Below are positions 7,811 to 16,300 of a stretch of 29,881 bases of DNA, in pieces (the first letter of the stretch is position 1; every line of letters starts with the position of its first letter). The notes beneath the pieces are model-generated. The model made no database searches. It saw only the letters and a list, made by a program, of their open reading frames with translations, and was not told where the DNA came from. The position numbers and the translations under genes are program-made. The DNA comes from Lachnospiraceae bacterium UBA7729. Lineage in GTDB: Bacteria > Bacillota > Clostridia > Lachnospirales > Lachnospiraceae. The stretch lies in contig DLFD01000055.1 of the NCBI GenBank assembly GCA_002482005.1, forward strand, positions 1 to 29,881. Reading direction: 5' to 3'.

Positions 7811-8981
7811 CGAGCAAAAATTCCGAGAGCACTGGATTCGAGATCTCGATGCCATGTTCGGTAAGCCTCACAGCATCGCCGTCATCCTTGATCAGCTTCA
7901 GCCTGATCAGGTTCCTGATCACGTCTCCGTATATACTGTCTATGGTCACGCCGAATTCTTTCTGAAAGGCTTCGCGGCTTACTCCTTTCATCTCACGCAG
8001 TCCGAGGAACATTGTCTCCTCGATCTTGTCTTTGCGGGAGAGTGTGATCACTTCTTTTTCCCCAAGATCTCCTGAAAGATAGCTTTTCAGGTCTGAGGTG
8101 ACCTTGCAGCGCCTGTCCCGGACCTGTCCTGAAGCTCCCAGACCGAAGCCCAGGTATTCCCGCCTTTCCCAGTATCCTTTGTTGTGGAGGCTCTCAAAGC
8201 CTTCCTGAGCCCAGTTTGAGATCTCGTAGCGATGATAACCGTGAGCAGTGAGAATCTCCTTCAGATCGGACAGCATGCCGCTTTCTTCGTCCTCGGAAGG
8301 AAGGAAGAGAGGGGTGTCTCCGAGCTTTTTCAGCTCGGCGTCCTCGTGGAACATCTCCCAGAACGGGGTCCCTTCTTCGATGATCAGACTGTAAGGAGAT
8401 ATGTGCTGCGGGGGCTCTCTGAGAGCGAGGACTTTTTCCAGTGTGTCCCGGAACATGGCCCGGTCCTGGCCGGGCAGGTCGTACATGAGATCAACGCTGA
8501 TATTCCGGAAACCAGTCTCTCTCGCCAGATCAAATTCTTTCTCGAATGTCTCAAAGCTGTGGATCCTTCCGAGCTTCTTCAGCATCCTGTTATCGGCGGA
8601 CTGAAGCCCGATCGAGAGACGGTTGATCCCGGCATCCCTGTAGGCTCTGAGCTTTACGGCATCGAGGGTCCCCGGATTGCATTCAGCTGTGATCTCAGCG
8701 TCTTTCGCAACATCGAAACACTCCCTGACGGTATCGAGGATACCGGTCAATAGAGAGGGAGCAGGAAGGGACGGGGTGCCGCCTCCGAAGAAGACAGAGA
8801 CGATGCGCAGCTCGTCTTTATACGGAGAGAGGCGGACCTGCCGGTCCAGCATCCGGAAATACTGCTCCTGAACATCCTCACCGTACGTGGTCGAGAGAAA
8901 GTCGCAGTAGCTGCACCTTCTGACGCAGAAGGGGATGTGGATGTAGATGCCGGCAGGCCTTTTTTTTCTGGTTTCGTTCAT
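7806..8981 (-). CDS. hemW: Radical SAM heme chaperone HemW (coproporphyrinogen III oxidase-like)
   Basis: 391 residues. The iron-sulphur motif C19-VRR-C23-SY-C26-DF (CxxxCxxC) is intact, followed by FFGGGTPSLP and later SIGLQSADNRMLKKLGRIHS, SVDLMYDLPGQ and ISPYSLIIEEGTPF. The C-terminal HemN-type domain has the GFGLGASG region and a winged-helix-like end. The family was long annotated as oxygen-independent coproporphyrinogen oxidase; HemW proteins are now regarded as heme-delivery chaperones. AAGGAG lies 7 bases before the start. In many Clostridia hemW follows lepA in the same direction; here it is on the opposite strand between holA and rpsT. No convincing promoter was found, so it may be read from the rpsT promoter. 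Confidence 0.93.
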   Translation of the reverse strand: MNETRKKRPAGIYIHIPFCVRRCSYCDFLSTTYGEDVQEQYFRMLDRQVRLSPYKDELRIVSVFFGGGTPSLPAPSLLTGILDTVRECFDVAKDAEITAECNPGTLDAVKLRAYRDAGINRLSIGLQSADNRMLKKLGRIHSFETFEKEFDLARETGFRNISVDLMYDLPGQDRAMFRDTLEKVLALREPPQHISPYSLIIEEGTPFWEMFHEDAELKKLGDTPLFLPSEDEESGMLSDLKEILTAHGYHRYEISNWAQEGFESLHNKGYWERREYLGFGLGASGQVRDRRCKVTSDLKSYLSGDLGEKEVITLSRKDKIEETMFLGLREMKGVSREAFQKEFGVTIDSIYGDVIRNLIRLKLIKDDGDAVRLTEHGIEISNPVLSEFLLG

Positions 8982-9053
8982 GGATGATCTCCTTGTAGAT
9001 ACAGGATCCGTTCTGAAAGATGATCAATAGGGGTCACATGTAAGCTGATATAC

Positions 9054-9086
9054 AAAAAGAGCATCGGCGATGACGTTCCGATGCTC
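9054..9086 (-). terminator. Terminator of rpsT
   Basis: GAGCATCGG (9059-9067) pairs with CCGATGCTC (9078-9086). On the minus strand the stem is followed by TTTTT (complement of 9054-9058). It lies about 60 bases past the rpsT stop and before hemW. Confidence 0.8.
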
Positions 9087-9143
9087 TCATGATTCGTTCT
9101 TCAGTTTACGGAATCTGCAGCAAAGACCCCGTCAGCAGCCATA

Positions 9144-9431
9144 TTACAGAACTTTATCAGCAAGCTTTGCAAGGCGGGAGACCTTGTTAGCAGCGGTATT
9201 CTTGTGATACACGCCCTTTCTCTGTGCCTTGTCGATCAGAGAAGTTGCATTCTTAAGTGCAGCCTTGACTGCTTCCTTCTCAGCCTCGCCTGCACCTTCC
9301 TTGCTTGCAAGGACAACAGCAGCCTCAACCTTCTTGACCGCGGTCTTGACGCCGGACTTGATAGCCTTGTTTCTTTCATTCCTGACCTGAGCGACCAGGA
9401 CACGCTTCTTAGCGGATTTGATGTTTGCCAA
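9144..9431 (-). CDS. rpsT: Small ribosomal subunit protein bS20
   Basis: 95 residues from a TTG start at 9431-9429, giving the canonical M-ANIKSAKKR N-terminus. An in-frame GTG three codons upstream overlaps the ribosome binding site GGAGG and is rejected. The rest is typical bS20: RN..RNKAIKSGVKTAVKKVE, LIDKAQRKGVYHKNTAANKVSRLAKL, highly basic and Ala-rich, folding as a helical bundle that binds 16S rRNA. It has its own strong promoter and terminator. In E. coli bS20 also starts at a rare codon (UUG) and represses its own translation; the same start codon plus a structured leader here suggests similar control. Confidence 0.97.
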   Translation of the reverse strand: MANIKSAKKRVLVAQVRNERNKAIKSGVKTAVKKVEAAVVLASKEGAGEAEKEAVKAALKNATSLIDKAQRKGVYHKNTAANKVSRLAKLADKVL

Positions 9432-9522
9432 AACGGACACCTCCAGACAAAGTCTAAAATATTATTGATATATTCATTGCTGTGTGCGCGGCGAACGGAC
9501 ACGGACGGTTGCGCACACATTC
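9432..9522 (-). promoter_or_regulatory. Structured leader of rpsT mRNA
   Basis: The roughly 90-base leader contains a perfect 9-bp stem (TGTGTGCGC at 9481-9489 with GCGCACACA at 9511-9519) around a 21-base loop. The loop carries GTGTCCGTT (minus strand, 9494-9502), and exactly the same nine bases occur again between the ribosome binding site and the start codon (9432-9440). This may be an autoregulatory site for bS20; the function is inferred. Confidence 0.5.
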
Positions 9523-9528
9523 TGGAAT

Positions 9529-9557
9529 ATTCTAATCCGAGCACACTTCCTTGTCAA
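9529..9557 (-). promoter_or_regulatory. Promoter of rpsT
   Basis: On the minus strand TTGACA (complement of 9552-9557), exactly 17 bases and TAGAAT (complement of 9529-9534): a near-consensus sigma-A promoter. Confidence 0.88.
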
Positions 9558-9597
9558 CAGATAAACAGCAATTTCAGCCCATTTGAAGCCCATTTCA

Positions 9598-9626
9598 TTG
9601 CAATTTTACGGGCGATACGGTAGTAT
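9598..9626 (+). promoter_or_regulatory. Promoter of lepA
   Basis: TTGCAA (9598-9603), a 17-base spacer and TAGTAT (9621-9626). It lies about 40 bases from the divergent rpsT promoter and about 115 bases before the lepA start. The leader 9635-9741 has no clear gene. Confidence 0.7.
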
Positions 9627-9741
9627 ATTTGGTGCATTTTCCAGGATGACAGGCGCAAAGCATGCTCCTGTGAAGCAGTATCATATGCGACGAACATATT
9701 CAGACAGATCATATCATAAATTGAAAGAGGAGATAGATAAG

Positions 9742-11559
9742 TTGGCTGAGATAGATATGAACCGGATCCGCAATTTCTGCATCATAGCCCACATCGACCA
9801 CGGCAAGAGCACGCTTGCAGACCGCATCATCGAGCAGACCGGCGTCCTTACCAAGAGAGAGATGCAGGACCAGGTCCTCGACAACATGGATATCGAGCGT
9901 GAGAGGGGCATCACGATCAAGTCCCAGACCGTCCGCGCGGTCTACCACGCGAAGGATGGAAACGAGTATGTCTTCAACCTGATCGATACGCCGGGCCATG
10001 TCGACTTCAACTATGAGGTCTCCAGGGCACTGGCAGCCTGCGACGGGGCAGTTCTGGTCGTCGACTCTACTCAGGGCATCGAGGCTCAGACTCTGGGCAA
10101 TGTCTATCTGGCGCTCGATCACAATCTGGAGATCCTTCCTGTGATCAACAAGATCGATCTCCCGAGTGCGGATCCCGAAGGGACGGCCAAGGAGATCGAG
10201 GACGTCATCGGGCTTGACTGCGAGGACTGTCCGAGGATCTCTGCCAAGACTGGTCTCAACGTGGAGGACGTGCTGGAGCAGATCGTGACGAAGCTTCCTG
10301 CTCCGGCCGGGGACAGGGAAGCGCCGCTCAAGGCTCTGATCTTTGACTCACTGTATGATTCCTATCGTGGCGTCATCGTCTTCTGCAGAGTCCGTGACGG
10401 ACGACTGAAGAAGGGCATGAGAGTCCGCATGATGGGGACGGGTACCGAGGCAGATGTAGTGGAAGTCGGATACTTCGCGCCGGGACAGTTTATTCCGTGC
10501 GATGAACTGCAGGCAGGCATGGTGGGATACTTTACCGCATTTCTGAAGAATGTCGGGGATACCCGTGTCGGCGATACGGTGACGGATGCCGCAAACCCGA
10601 CGGCAGAAGCGTATCCGGGCTACAAACAGCCTCAGCCGATGGTCTACTGCGGGATCTATCCGGCAGACAGCGCAAGGTACGGAGATCTCCGGGATGCCCT
10701 TGAGAAGCTTCAGCTGAACGATGCATCCCTGGAATTCGAGCCTGAGACTTCGGCGGCCCTTGGCTTTGGATTCCGCTGCGGTTTCCTCGGACTTCTTCAC
10801 CTGGAGGTCGTCCAGGAAAGACTGGAGAGGGAATACAGCCTGGATCTGGTCACGACTGCCCCGGGAGTCGTCTACAAGGTCCACAAGACGGATGGGGAGG
10901 TCTTTGACCTGACGAATCCTGCCAATCTTCCGGACCCGTCCGCCATCGAGTATATGGAAGAACCGATCGTTGCCGCAGAGATCATCGTGACGACGGAGTT
11001 CATCGGACCGATCATGCAGCTGTGCCAGGAGAGGAGAGGCGTCTACAAGGAGACGGAATACCTCGAGGCAAACAGGGCGGTCCTTCGCTATGACATGCCG
11101 CTGAACGAGATCATCTACGACTTCTTTGATGCGCTGAAGTCCCGTTCCAGAGGCTACGCTTCCTTTGACTATGAGATGAAAGGCTATGTGACGTCGCGGC
11201 TCTGCAAGCTGGATATTCTCGTGAACAAGGAACCGGTCGATGCGCTCTCCTTCATCGTGTTCGAGGAGAACGCTTACGACCGCGGCCGAAAGATGTGCGA
11301 GAAACTCAAGGACGAGATCCCGAGACAGCTCTTCGACATCCCGATCCAGGCAGCCATCAATGGCCGCGTTATTGCGCGTGAGACTGTCAGAGCCCTGCGC
11401 AAGGATGTACTGGCAAAGTGCTACGGCGGCGATATCTCCAGAAAGAAGAAACTTCTGGAGAAGCAGAAGGAAGGAAAGAAGAAGATGCGCCAGATCGGTT
11501 CTGTGGAGATCCCGCAGAAGGCCTTCCTCAACGTCCTCAAGCTGGATGAACAAAGCTGA
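9742..11559 (+). CDS. lepA: Elongation factor 4 (LepA), ribosome-associated GTPase
   Basis: 605 residues from the TTG at 9742, which follows GAGGAG (9727-9732) by 9 bases and gives the standard length of about 600. The frame stays open back to 9583, but those upstream residues do not look like LepA. GTPase motifs are complete: AHIDHGKS (G1), RGITI (G2), DTPGH (G3), NKID (G4), SAK (G5). Domain II, the EF-G-like domains III and V, and the LepA-specific C-terminal domain (GGDISRKKKLLEKQKEGKKKMRQIGSVEIPQ pattern) follow. EF4 acts on stalled or misplaced ribosomes. It has its own promoter. The sugar locus begins 33 bases after its stop with no visible terminator between, so transcription probably runs on. 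Confidence 0.97.
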   Translation: MAEIDMNRIRNFCIIAHIDHGKSTLADRIIEQTGVLTKREMQDQVLDNMDIERERGITIKSQTVRAVYHAKDGNEYVFNLIDTPGHVDFNYEVSRALAACDGAVLVVDSTQGIEAQTLGNVYLALDHNLEILPVINKIDLPSADPEGTAKEIEDVIGLDCEDCPRISAKTGLNVEDVLEQIVTKLPAPAGDREAPLKALIFDSLYDSYRGVIVFCRVRDGRLKKGMRVRMMGTGTEADVVEVGYFAPGQFIPCDELQAGMVGYFTAFLKNVGDTRVGDTVTDAANPTAEAYPGYKQPQPMVYCGIYPADSARYGDLRDALEKLQLNDASLEFEPETSAALGFGFRCGFLGLLHLEVVQERLEREYSLDLVTTAPGVVYKVHKTDGEVFDLTNPANLPDPSAIEYMEEPIVAAEIIVTTEFIGPIMQLCQERRGVYKETEYLEANRAVLRYDMPLNEIIYDFFDALKSRSRGYASFDYEMKGYVTSRLCKLDILVNKEPVDALSFIVFEENAYDRGRKMCEKLKDEIPRQLFDIPIQAAINGRVIARETVRALRKDVLAKCYGGDISRKKKLLEKQKEGKKKMRQIGSVEIPQKAFLNVLKLDEQS

Positions 11560-11592
11560 TCCTGGCTGAAGAGAGAAAGGAGAATAAAGCCG

Positions 11593-13689
11593 ATGGATGA
11601 TCAGATGATGACCAGACCGCTCCCCCTTGGAAGCATCAGGCTGACAGACGGATTCTGGAAGGAGAAGGCAGATCTGGTCCGCAGAGAAGTGATCCCTTAT
11701 CAGTGGGCTACGATCAGCGACCAGGTGGAGGGGGCGGTGAAAAGCTACTGCATCCATAATTTCAGAGCTGCAGCCCGCCAGGTGAAAAAGAGGGGTCCGG
11801 CAGAGCTTTGTCAGTCTTCCGGGGGAGGGAAGAGATGCCCGGAGGATGAGGTCCCTGCAGGACAGCAGGTCTTTGAAAGGTGGCCGGAAGATCCGGCCCA
11901 TCCGGATAGGGACACATTTTACGGATTTCCATTTCAGGACACAGACTGCTACAAGTGGATCGAAGCCTGTGCCTACTGCTATGCATCCTCACCGGACGAA
12001 AAACTTAAAGAACATGTGGAGAGCGTAATCTCACTTGTCTCATCGGCCAGGGAGGCAGACGGCTATCTGGACACTTTTTATACCCTTACGGATATCAGAA
12101 AGCGATTCACGGACCTGAGGTCTTTCCATGAGCTGTATTGCTTCGGTCATCTGACGGAGGCTGCGGCCGCATGGTACGAAGCCAGCGGAAGCGAAAGTCT
12201 TCTTGACTGCGCCAGGGGCTTTGCGGACTGCATTATAGCCCATATAGGGCCGGAGGAGGGCAGGCTTCATGGCGTACCGGGCCATGAGATCGCGGAGATG
12301 GCTCTGGCAAGGCTCTATGAAGTCACAAATGTCAAAAAGTATCACGACCTCGGCAGGTATTTCCTGGACCAGAGAGGGACGGAACCTAATTTCTTCCGTC
12401 TGGAATCCGAGAGAAACCATACATTCAACAGCTCTGTCAGGGTGGATTCCCTGGATGGAAAAACAGGAGAGTTCATTCCCTATTCTTATCAGCAGGCTCA
12501 TATGCCTGTCGCACAGCAGTCGGAGGCGGTCGGGCATGCAGTGAGGGCGGTCTATCTTTACAGCGGGATGGCAGATTATGCCAGGATGGACAAGGACAAG
12601 GCCTTGAAAGACGCCTGCAGGAGACTGTGGGAAAATATCACCCGCCGGAAGATGTATGTCACAGGAGGCCTTGGCGGCACCCATATCGGGGAAGCTTTCT
12701 CCTTCGAGTACGACCTGCCTAACGACACAGCATATGCGGAAACCTGTGCATCTGTGGGCATGGCCTTTTTTGCCAGGAGGATGTCCCAGCTCGAGCCTGA
12801 TTCGGAATACGCTGATGTCCTGGAGAGGGAGATGTACAATGGGATCCTTTCAGGGATATCTCTGGACGGGAAACATTTCTTCTATGTGAATCCGCTGGAT
12901 GTATGGCCTCTGGCTGACCGCAGTGATCAGAGGAAGAGCCATGTTTTCTCTTCAAGAAGAAAATGGCTGGGCTGCGCCTGCTGCCCGCCCAACCTCGCCA
13001 GATTTGTCTCGTCCATCGGCCAGTATGCATACACCGGTAATGAAGAATCTTTCTATGTCCACCAGTATATCAGCTCGGAGGCGGATTTCTGCCTCGGCGG
13101 GAAAAAACTTGTCATGAAGGTGGAATCGGGATTTCCTTACAGCGGAAAGGTCCGCGTCACTTTAGACGGAGACCCGTCGGCGGAAGGGAAGATCGCGTTC
13201 CGCATTCCCGGATGGTGCCGGCAGCCTGTTCTCCCGCTGAAGGCGGATGGATGCAGCATAACATTAAGCCACGGATACTTTGAGCTGACAGGCAGGCCGG
13301 CAGGTCTGTCCTTATCCTTCGACTTTCCTATGGAAGCTGTCTTCCTGAAAGCGGACGAGCGGGTCAGGGAGGATATCGGTATGGTCGCGCTTCTGAGAGG
13401 ACCTCTGGTCTACTGCACGGAGGAGGCTGATATGGGACCGGACCTTCATCTGATCAGGATCGATCCGGGAAAGCCCGTGCGGTGCGAGGAAGGCAAAGTG
13501 CTGGACGAGAAGGTGGTTTTGCTTGAGGCTCAGGGCAGCAGGATCCTGCCTGACGAAGATGGAGGACTTTACCGGATCTATTCAAAGCCAAAGATCAGAA
13601 AAGCGACAGTCAGAATGATCCCATACTATACCTGGGCGAACCGCATGGACAACGAGATGAAGGTATGGATTCCGGAGGCCGAGTCCTGA
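11593..13689 (+). CDS. GH127 beta-L-arabinofuranosidase (DUF1680 family)
   Basis: 698 residues, with AAAGGAG upstream and no signal peptide, so cytoplasmic. GH127 enzymes are Zn-dependent retaining hydrolases using a cysteine nucleophile and release beta-L-arabinofuranose. All active-site residues known from Bifidobacterium HypBA1 can be placed by eye: acid/base Glu367 (IGEAFSFEYDLPND), Zn ligands Glu383 and Cys385 (AYAETCA), nucleophile Cys463 and ligand Cys464 (LGCACCPPN). The 16-residue spacing between the two Glu matches HypBA1. Further GH127 markers are LTDGFW, FQDTDCYKWIEACAY, DGYLDTFY and EMALARLYEVT. Odd: about 40 extra residues between NFRAAAR and TFYGFPFQD, rich in Arg, Pro, Gly and Cys, make the protein longer than HypBA1 by about that much. 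Its stop overlaps the kinase start (TGATG), so the two are translationally coupled. Confidence 0.92.
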   Translation: MDDQMMTRPLPLGSIRLTDGFWKEKADLVRREVIPYQWATISDQVEGAVKSYCIHNFRAAARQVKKRGPAELCQSSGGGKRCPEDEVPAGQQVFERWPEDPAHPDRDTFYGFPFQDTDCYKWIEACAYCYASSPDEKLKEHVESVISLVSSAREADGYLDTFYTLTDIRKRFTDLRSFHELYCFGHLTEAAAAWYEASGSESLLDCARGFADCIIAHIGPEEGRLHGVPGHEIAEMALARLYEVTNVKKYHDLGRYFLDQRGTEPNFFRLESERNHTFNSSVRVDSLDGKTGEFIPYSYQQAHMPVAQQSEAVGHAVRAVYLYSGMADYARMDKDKALKDACRRLWENITRRKMYVTGGLGGTHIGEAFSFEYDLPNDTAYAETCASVGMAFFARRMSQLEPDSEYADVLEREMYNGILSGISLDGKHFFYVNPLDVWPLADRSDQRKSHVFSSRRKWLGCACCPPNLARFVSSIGQYAYTGNEESFYVHQYISSEADFCLGGKKLVMKVESGFPYSGKVRVTLDGDPSAEGKIAFRIPGWCRQPVLPLKADGCSITLSHGYFELTGRPAGLSLSFDFPMEAVFLKADERVREDIGMVALLRGPLVYCTEEADMGPDLHLIRIDPGKPVRCEEGKVLDEKVVLLEAQGSRILPDEDGGLYRIYSKPKIRKATVRMIPYYTWANRMDNEMKVWIPEAES

Positions 13690-15563
13690 TGCATCTGAAA
13701 GACTTTTTTTCCAGGATTACAGAAAAGGTCCGTTCCAGTATGGCCGCGATGCTGATGATGGTCATGATCCCCATGGTCGTGCTGCTTGCTCTGCTCTTTC
13801 AGTTCTACCTGAGAGGGCAGTATATGAAGTACCTGGAGACCGCCAGCATCCAGACAGAATATTCTGTCCTGGACTATGATCAGGAAAGGGTCAGCCGTGC
13901 CATCCGGGATATGATAAATTTTGCCGGAGAGATGGCTGTGTCGAAAGGACTTCACAGTGCTGTCGAGAAGGCCGAGGAGAACGGTGCGATCGATCTGACT
14001 CTGTTCGAATTTTTGAGCGGATATGATTATCCATCTTATGTTATCGATGTAGCTGTCGTCGGAAAAGATGGGCTGATTCGCCAGTATGACCGTATGTTGA
14101 AGAGCGGTTTCCATACAGGACGCTTCTGGGATGCCTCCAATGAGGCAAGGCTGTCCGAGATCTATGCCGACACAACATTCTCGATTCATGGGATGAGGCT
14201 TCTGGGCGGAATTCAGTATCCTCTGTGCAGGATATATCCCAGGCAGGAGAAGCATCCAAGCCGTGATAATGTCAAAGCATTCCAGCTTGCAGTCCCGATC
14301 CTTTCCCCGAAATACGGCATCGACCACTTTCCTTATGTGCTGGTGCTGTCTCTCGGAGGGGACATGTTTTCGTCCTTTCTGCAGGATAAAGAAACCCCCA
14401 AAGTGAAATTTACAGAGAGGGTTCTGACAGATGAGGATGGGACGATCCTGTTCGGGCTTCAGAATTCCTATCCTGGCAAGAAAGTGAAGGATCTCTCGCA
14501 GGAGAGGGGACTGGTCCTGGAAGACAGAGACCTCCGCTATTTTGGCTGGAAACTGTATACGATGATCGACGAGGGAAAACTCCGCAGCGAGATCAATCGT
14601 ATCTACGGGAAAGGTATGGTTTTCTACATGCTTCTGGTGCTGGCCTATCTTGCCGTGGTTGTGTGGATGATCCATCTGATCATCAGACCGTTTTCCAAGA
14701 TCAGGAGCGGAATCGCAAAGGTAAGGGAGGGAAATTACAGAAGCAGGATCCATATAGATGGAAAGCATGAGCTCTGGCAGCTGGCGGGGGAATACAACAG
14801 GATGGCGGACCGGCTTGAGGAAAAGGACAGGCAGGTCAGTGAGAACCACCGGATCGCCATGCAGTCTCTTGAAAGGCAGTATGAAGCAGAGAGGGAAGCA
14901 CTCGAATCCCAGATCAGCGCACACTTTATATGCAATACCCTGGGAATCATCAATTATGAAGCCATGGACGTTGGAGATGAGAAAGTTTCGCTCATGATCA
15001 AGAAACTGTCGAACATCCTGCGCTATACATTCGACCAGAAGAGTCAGGAGGTCTTTCTTGCCCAGGAGATGTCCTGGGTAGACCAGTATCTTTATCTCAT
15101 GAAGGCTCGCTATGGCGATACTTTTGAGTACAGAGTGCTGGTCGAGGACACAAATTATGATGACTGGCCGTGCTGCAAGCTGATGCTGCAGCCCTTCGTG
15201 GAAAACTCCATCCTGCATGGATTTTCGAAGATACGGAAAGGCGGAATGATCAGCGTCACGGCAAGACCTGAGGGAAGTGTGCAGACCGTGACGATCTCAG
15301 ACAACGGCTGCGGAATGGACAAGGCAGATGCGTCCGCCATATCTGCTATCCTGAAAAGCGATGACCGCGGTCTTCTTTCGCCCGGAAGAGGCATTGGGAT
15401 CCGTAATGTCGTCACAAGGCTGAGGATGTTTTACGGAGAGGGCTTTTCCATATCCATGAAGACGGAAGAGGGAAGAGGAACGACATTCGTCCTGAAGCTT
15501 CCTCTTCCTGAACGTTACAGAAAAGCTGCTCCGGATGAAGAGGATGAGGAGGAAGAAGGTTGA
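13689..15563 (+). CDS. Sensor histidine kinase, YesM type
   Basis: 624 residues from the ATG at 13689, preceded by GGAGG at 13674-13678; an in-frame ATG at 13665 lies inside the GH127 gene and is less likely. Layout: membrane segment about 18-40, external sensor domain about 41-310 (Cache-like by position, not recognisable by sequence), second membrane segment about 312-332, HAMP about 333-385, then the His_kinase and HATPase domains. The phosphoacceptor is His412 in QISAHFICNTL; most relatives read QINPHFLYNTL, so Pro and Tyr are replaced. N-box LQPFVENSILHG, G1 DNGCGMD and G2 GRGIGIRNVVTRL are intact. It probably senses an extracellular sugar, or a sugar-loaded binding protein, and phosphorylates the regulator encoded next, whose start overlaps its stop. 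Confidence 0.92.
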   Translation: MHLKDFFSRITEKVRSSMAAMLMMVMIPMVVLLALLFQFYLRGQYMKYLETASIQTEYSVLDYDQERVSRAIRDMINFAGEMAVSKGLHSAVEKAEENGAIDLTLFEFLSGYDYPSYVIDVAVVGKDGLIRQYDRMLKSGFHTGRFWDASNEARLSEIYADTTFSIHGMRLLGGIQYPLCRIYPRQEKHPSRDNVKAFQLAVPILSPKYGIDHFPYVLVLSLGGDMFSSFLQDKETPKVKFTERVLTDEDGTILFGLQNSYPGKKVKDLSQERGLVLEDRDLRYFGWKLYTMIDEGKLRSEINRIYGKGMVFYMLLVLAYLAVVVWMIHLIIRPFSKIRSGIAKVREGNYRSRIHIDGKHELWQLAGEYNRMADRLEEKDRQVSENHRIAMQSLERQYEAEREALESQISAHFICNTLGIINYEAMDVGDEKVSLMIKKLSNILRYTFDQKSQEVFLAQEMSWVDQYLYLMKARYGDTFEYRVLVEDTNYDDWPCCKLMLQPFVENSILHGFSKIRKGGMISVTARPEGSVQTVTISDNGCGMDKADASAISAILKSDDRGLLSPGRGIGIRNVVTRLRMFYGEGFSISMKTEEGRGTTFVLKLPLPERYRKAAPDEEDEEEEG

Positions 15564-16300
15564 AGATACTGATCGCGGAGGATGAGCCTGGCGCTGCGAG
15601 GGGTCTTGAAAGTCTGATCAGACAGGCGGACCCATCCTCGGAAGTTGTGGGAACCGCATATGATGGCCGGGAGGCTTTTGACATGGTAAAGGAGCTGGAC
15701 CCGGATGTGCTGATGACAGACTTGCGCATGCCTGTCATGGGCGGGCTGGAGCTGATACGGGCCATAAGAGCCAGGCATATCCAGGTCCGCATCGTGATCA
15801 TCAGCGCTTATGAGGATTTTGAGACAGCAAGGGAGGCTTTATCTCTGGATGTGGCGGATTACCTTGTAAAGCCGATCATGCGGGAGGACGTCGAGAGGGT
15901 ACTTGGAAAACTGGCTCAGGGCAGAAGAGCCTGGGAGACCGGAGATCCTGAACTGAAGAAGAAATTTCCGGATGCTCACCCTCTGGTCCTGAAGGCTCTG
16001 AAGATCATAGAGGATTCTTACGGAACGAGGCTGCGCCAGGCCGACGTGGCTTCGTCGCTGGGAGTCACAGCAGAATATTTCAGCTTTCTCTTCAACAGAG
16101 ACATTGGCATGAATTTCTCAAGAGTTCTGAGAAAATACCGGATCGATAAGGCAAAGAAACTGCTCATGGATCCGGGAACGGACAGAAGTGAGGTTTGGAG
16201 GAGTACGGGTTTTTCCGATGAAAGATACTTCCAGCGCATCTTCAAGGAAGAGACAGGCATGACTGTCTCGGATTATCTAAGAGAATATTGTGATGTTTAG
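15560..16300 (+). CDS. AraC-family response regulator, YesN type
   Basis: 246 residues from a TTG start (15560-15562) that overlaps the kinase stop (TTGA) and follows a GGAGGAAG ribosome binding site. Receiver domain residues 1-118: KILIAEDEP acidic pocket, phosphorylated Asp54 in VLMTDLRMPVMGG, Ser/Ala in IISAYEDF, Lys in DYLVKPI. A C-terminal AraC-type DNA-binding domain (about 140-243) contains both helix-turn-helix units: RLRQADVASSLGVTAEYFSFLFNRDIG and EVWRSTGFSDERYFQRIFKEETGMTVSDYLREY. It is compact, lacking the long middle region of many YesN proteins. The most likely target is the AT-rich region just downstream, before the binding-protein gene. Confidence 0.93.
   Translation: MKILIAEDEPGAARGLESLIRQADPSSEVVGTAYDGREAFDMVKELDPDVLMTDLRMPVMGGLELIRAIRARHIQVRIVIISAYEDFETAREALSLDVADYLVKPIMREDVERVLGKLAQGRRAWETGDPELKKKFPDAHPLVLKALKIIEDSYGTRLRQADVASSLGVTAEYFSFLFNRDIGMNFSRVLRKYRIDKAKKLLMDPGTDRSEVWRSTGFSDERYFQRIFKEETGMTVSDYLREYCDV

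Noticed and set aside
10348..11901. Long open frame (517 codons) on the minus strand opposite lepA
   Set aside because: It is a shadow of the clear lepA gene, has no recognisable domain, and crosses into the GH127 gene.
11760..11910. Frameshifted or broken GH127 gene
   Set aside because: The frame is continuous and all catalytic residues downstream are present; the unusual segment is treated as an insertion.
13626..15218. 530-codon open frame on the minus strand opposite the sensor kinase
   Set aside because: Shadow frame: the + strand kinase has complete motifs, and this frame has His/Gln/Leu-rich content without any family signature.
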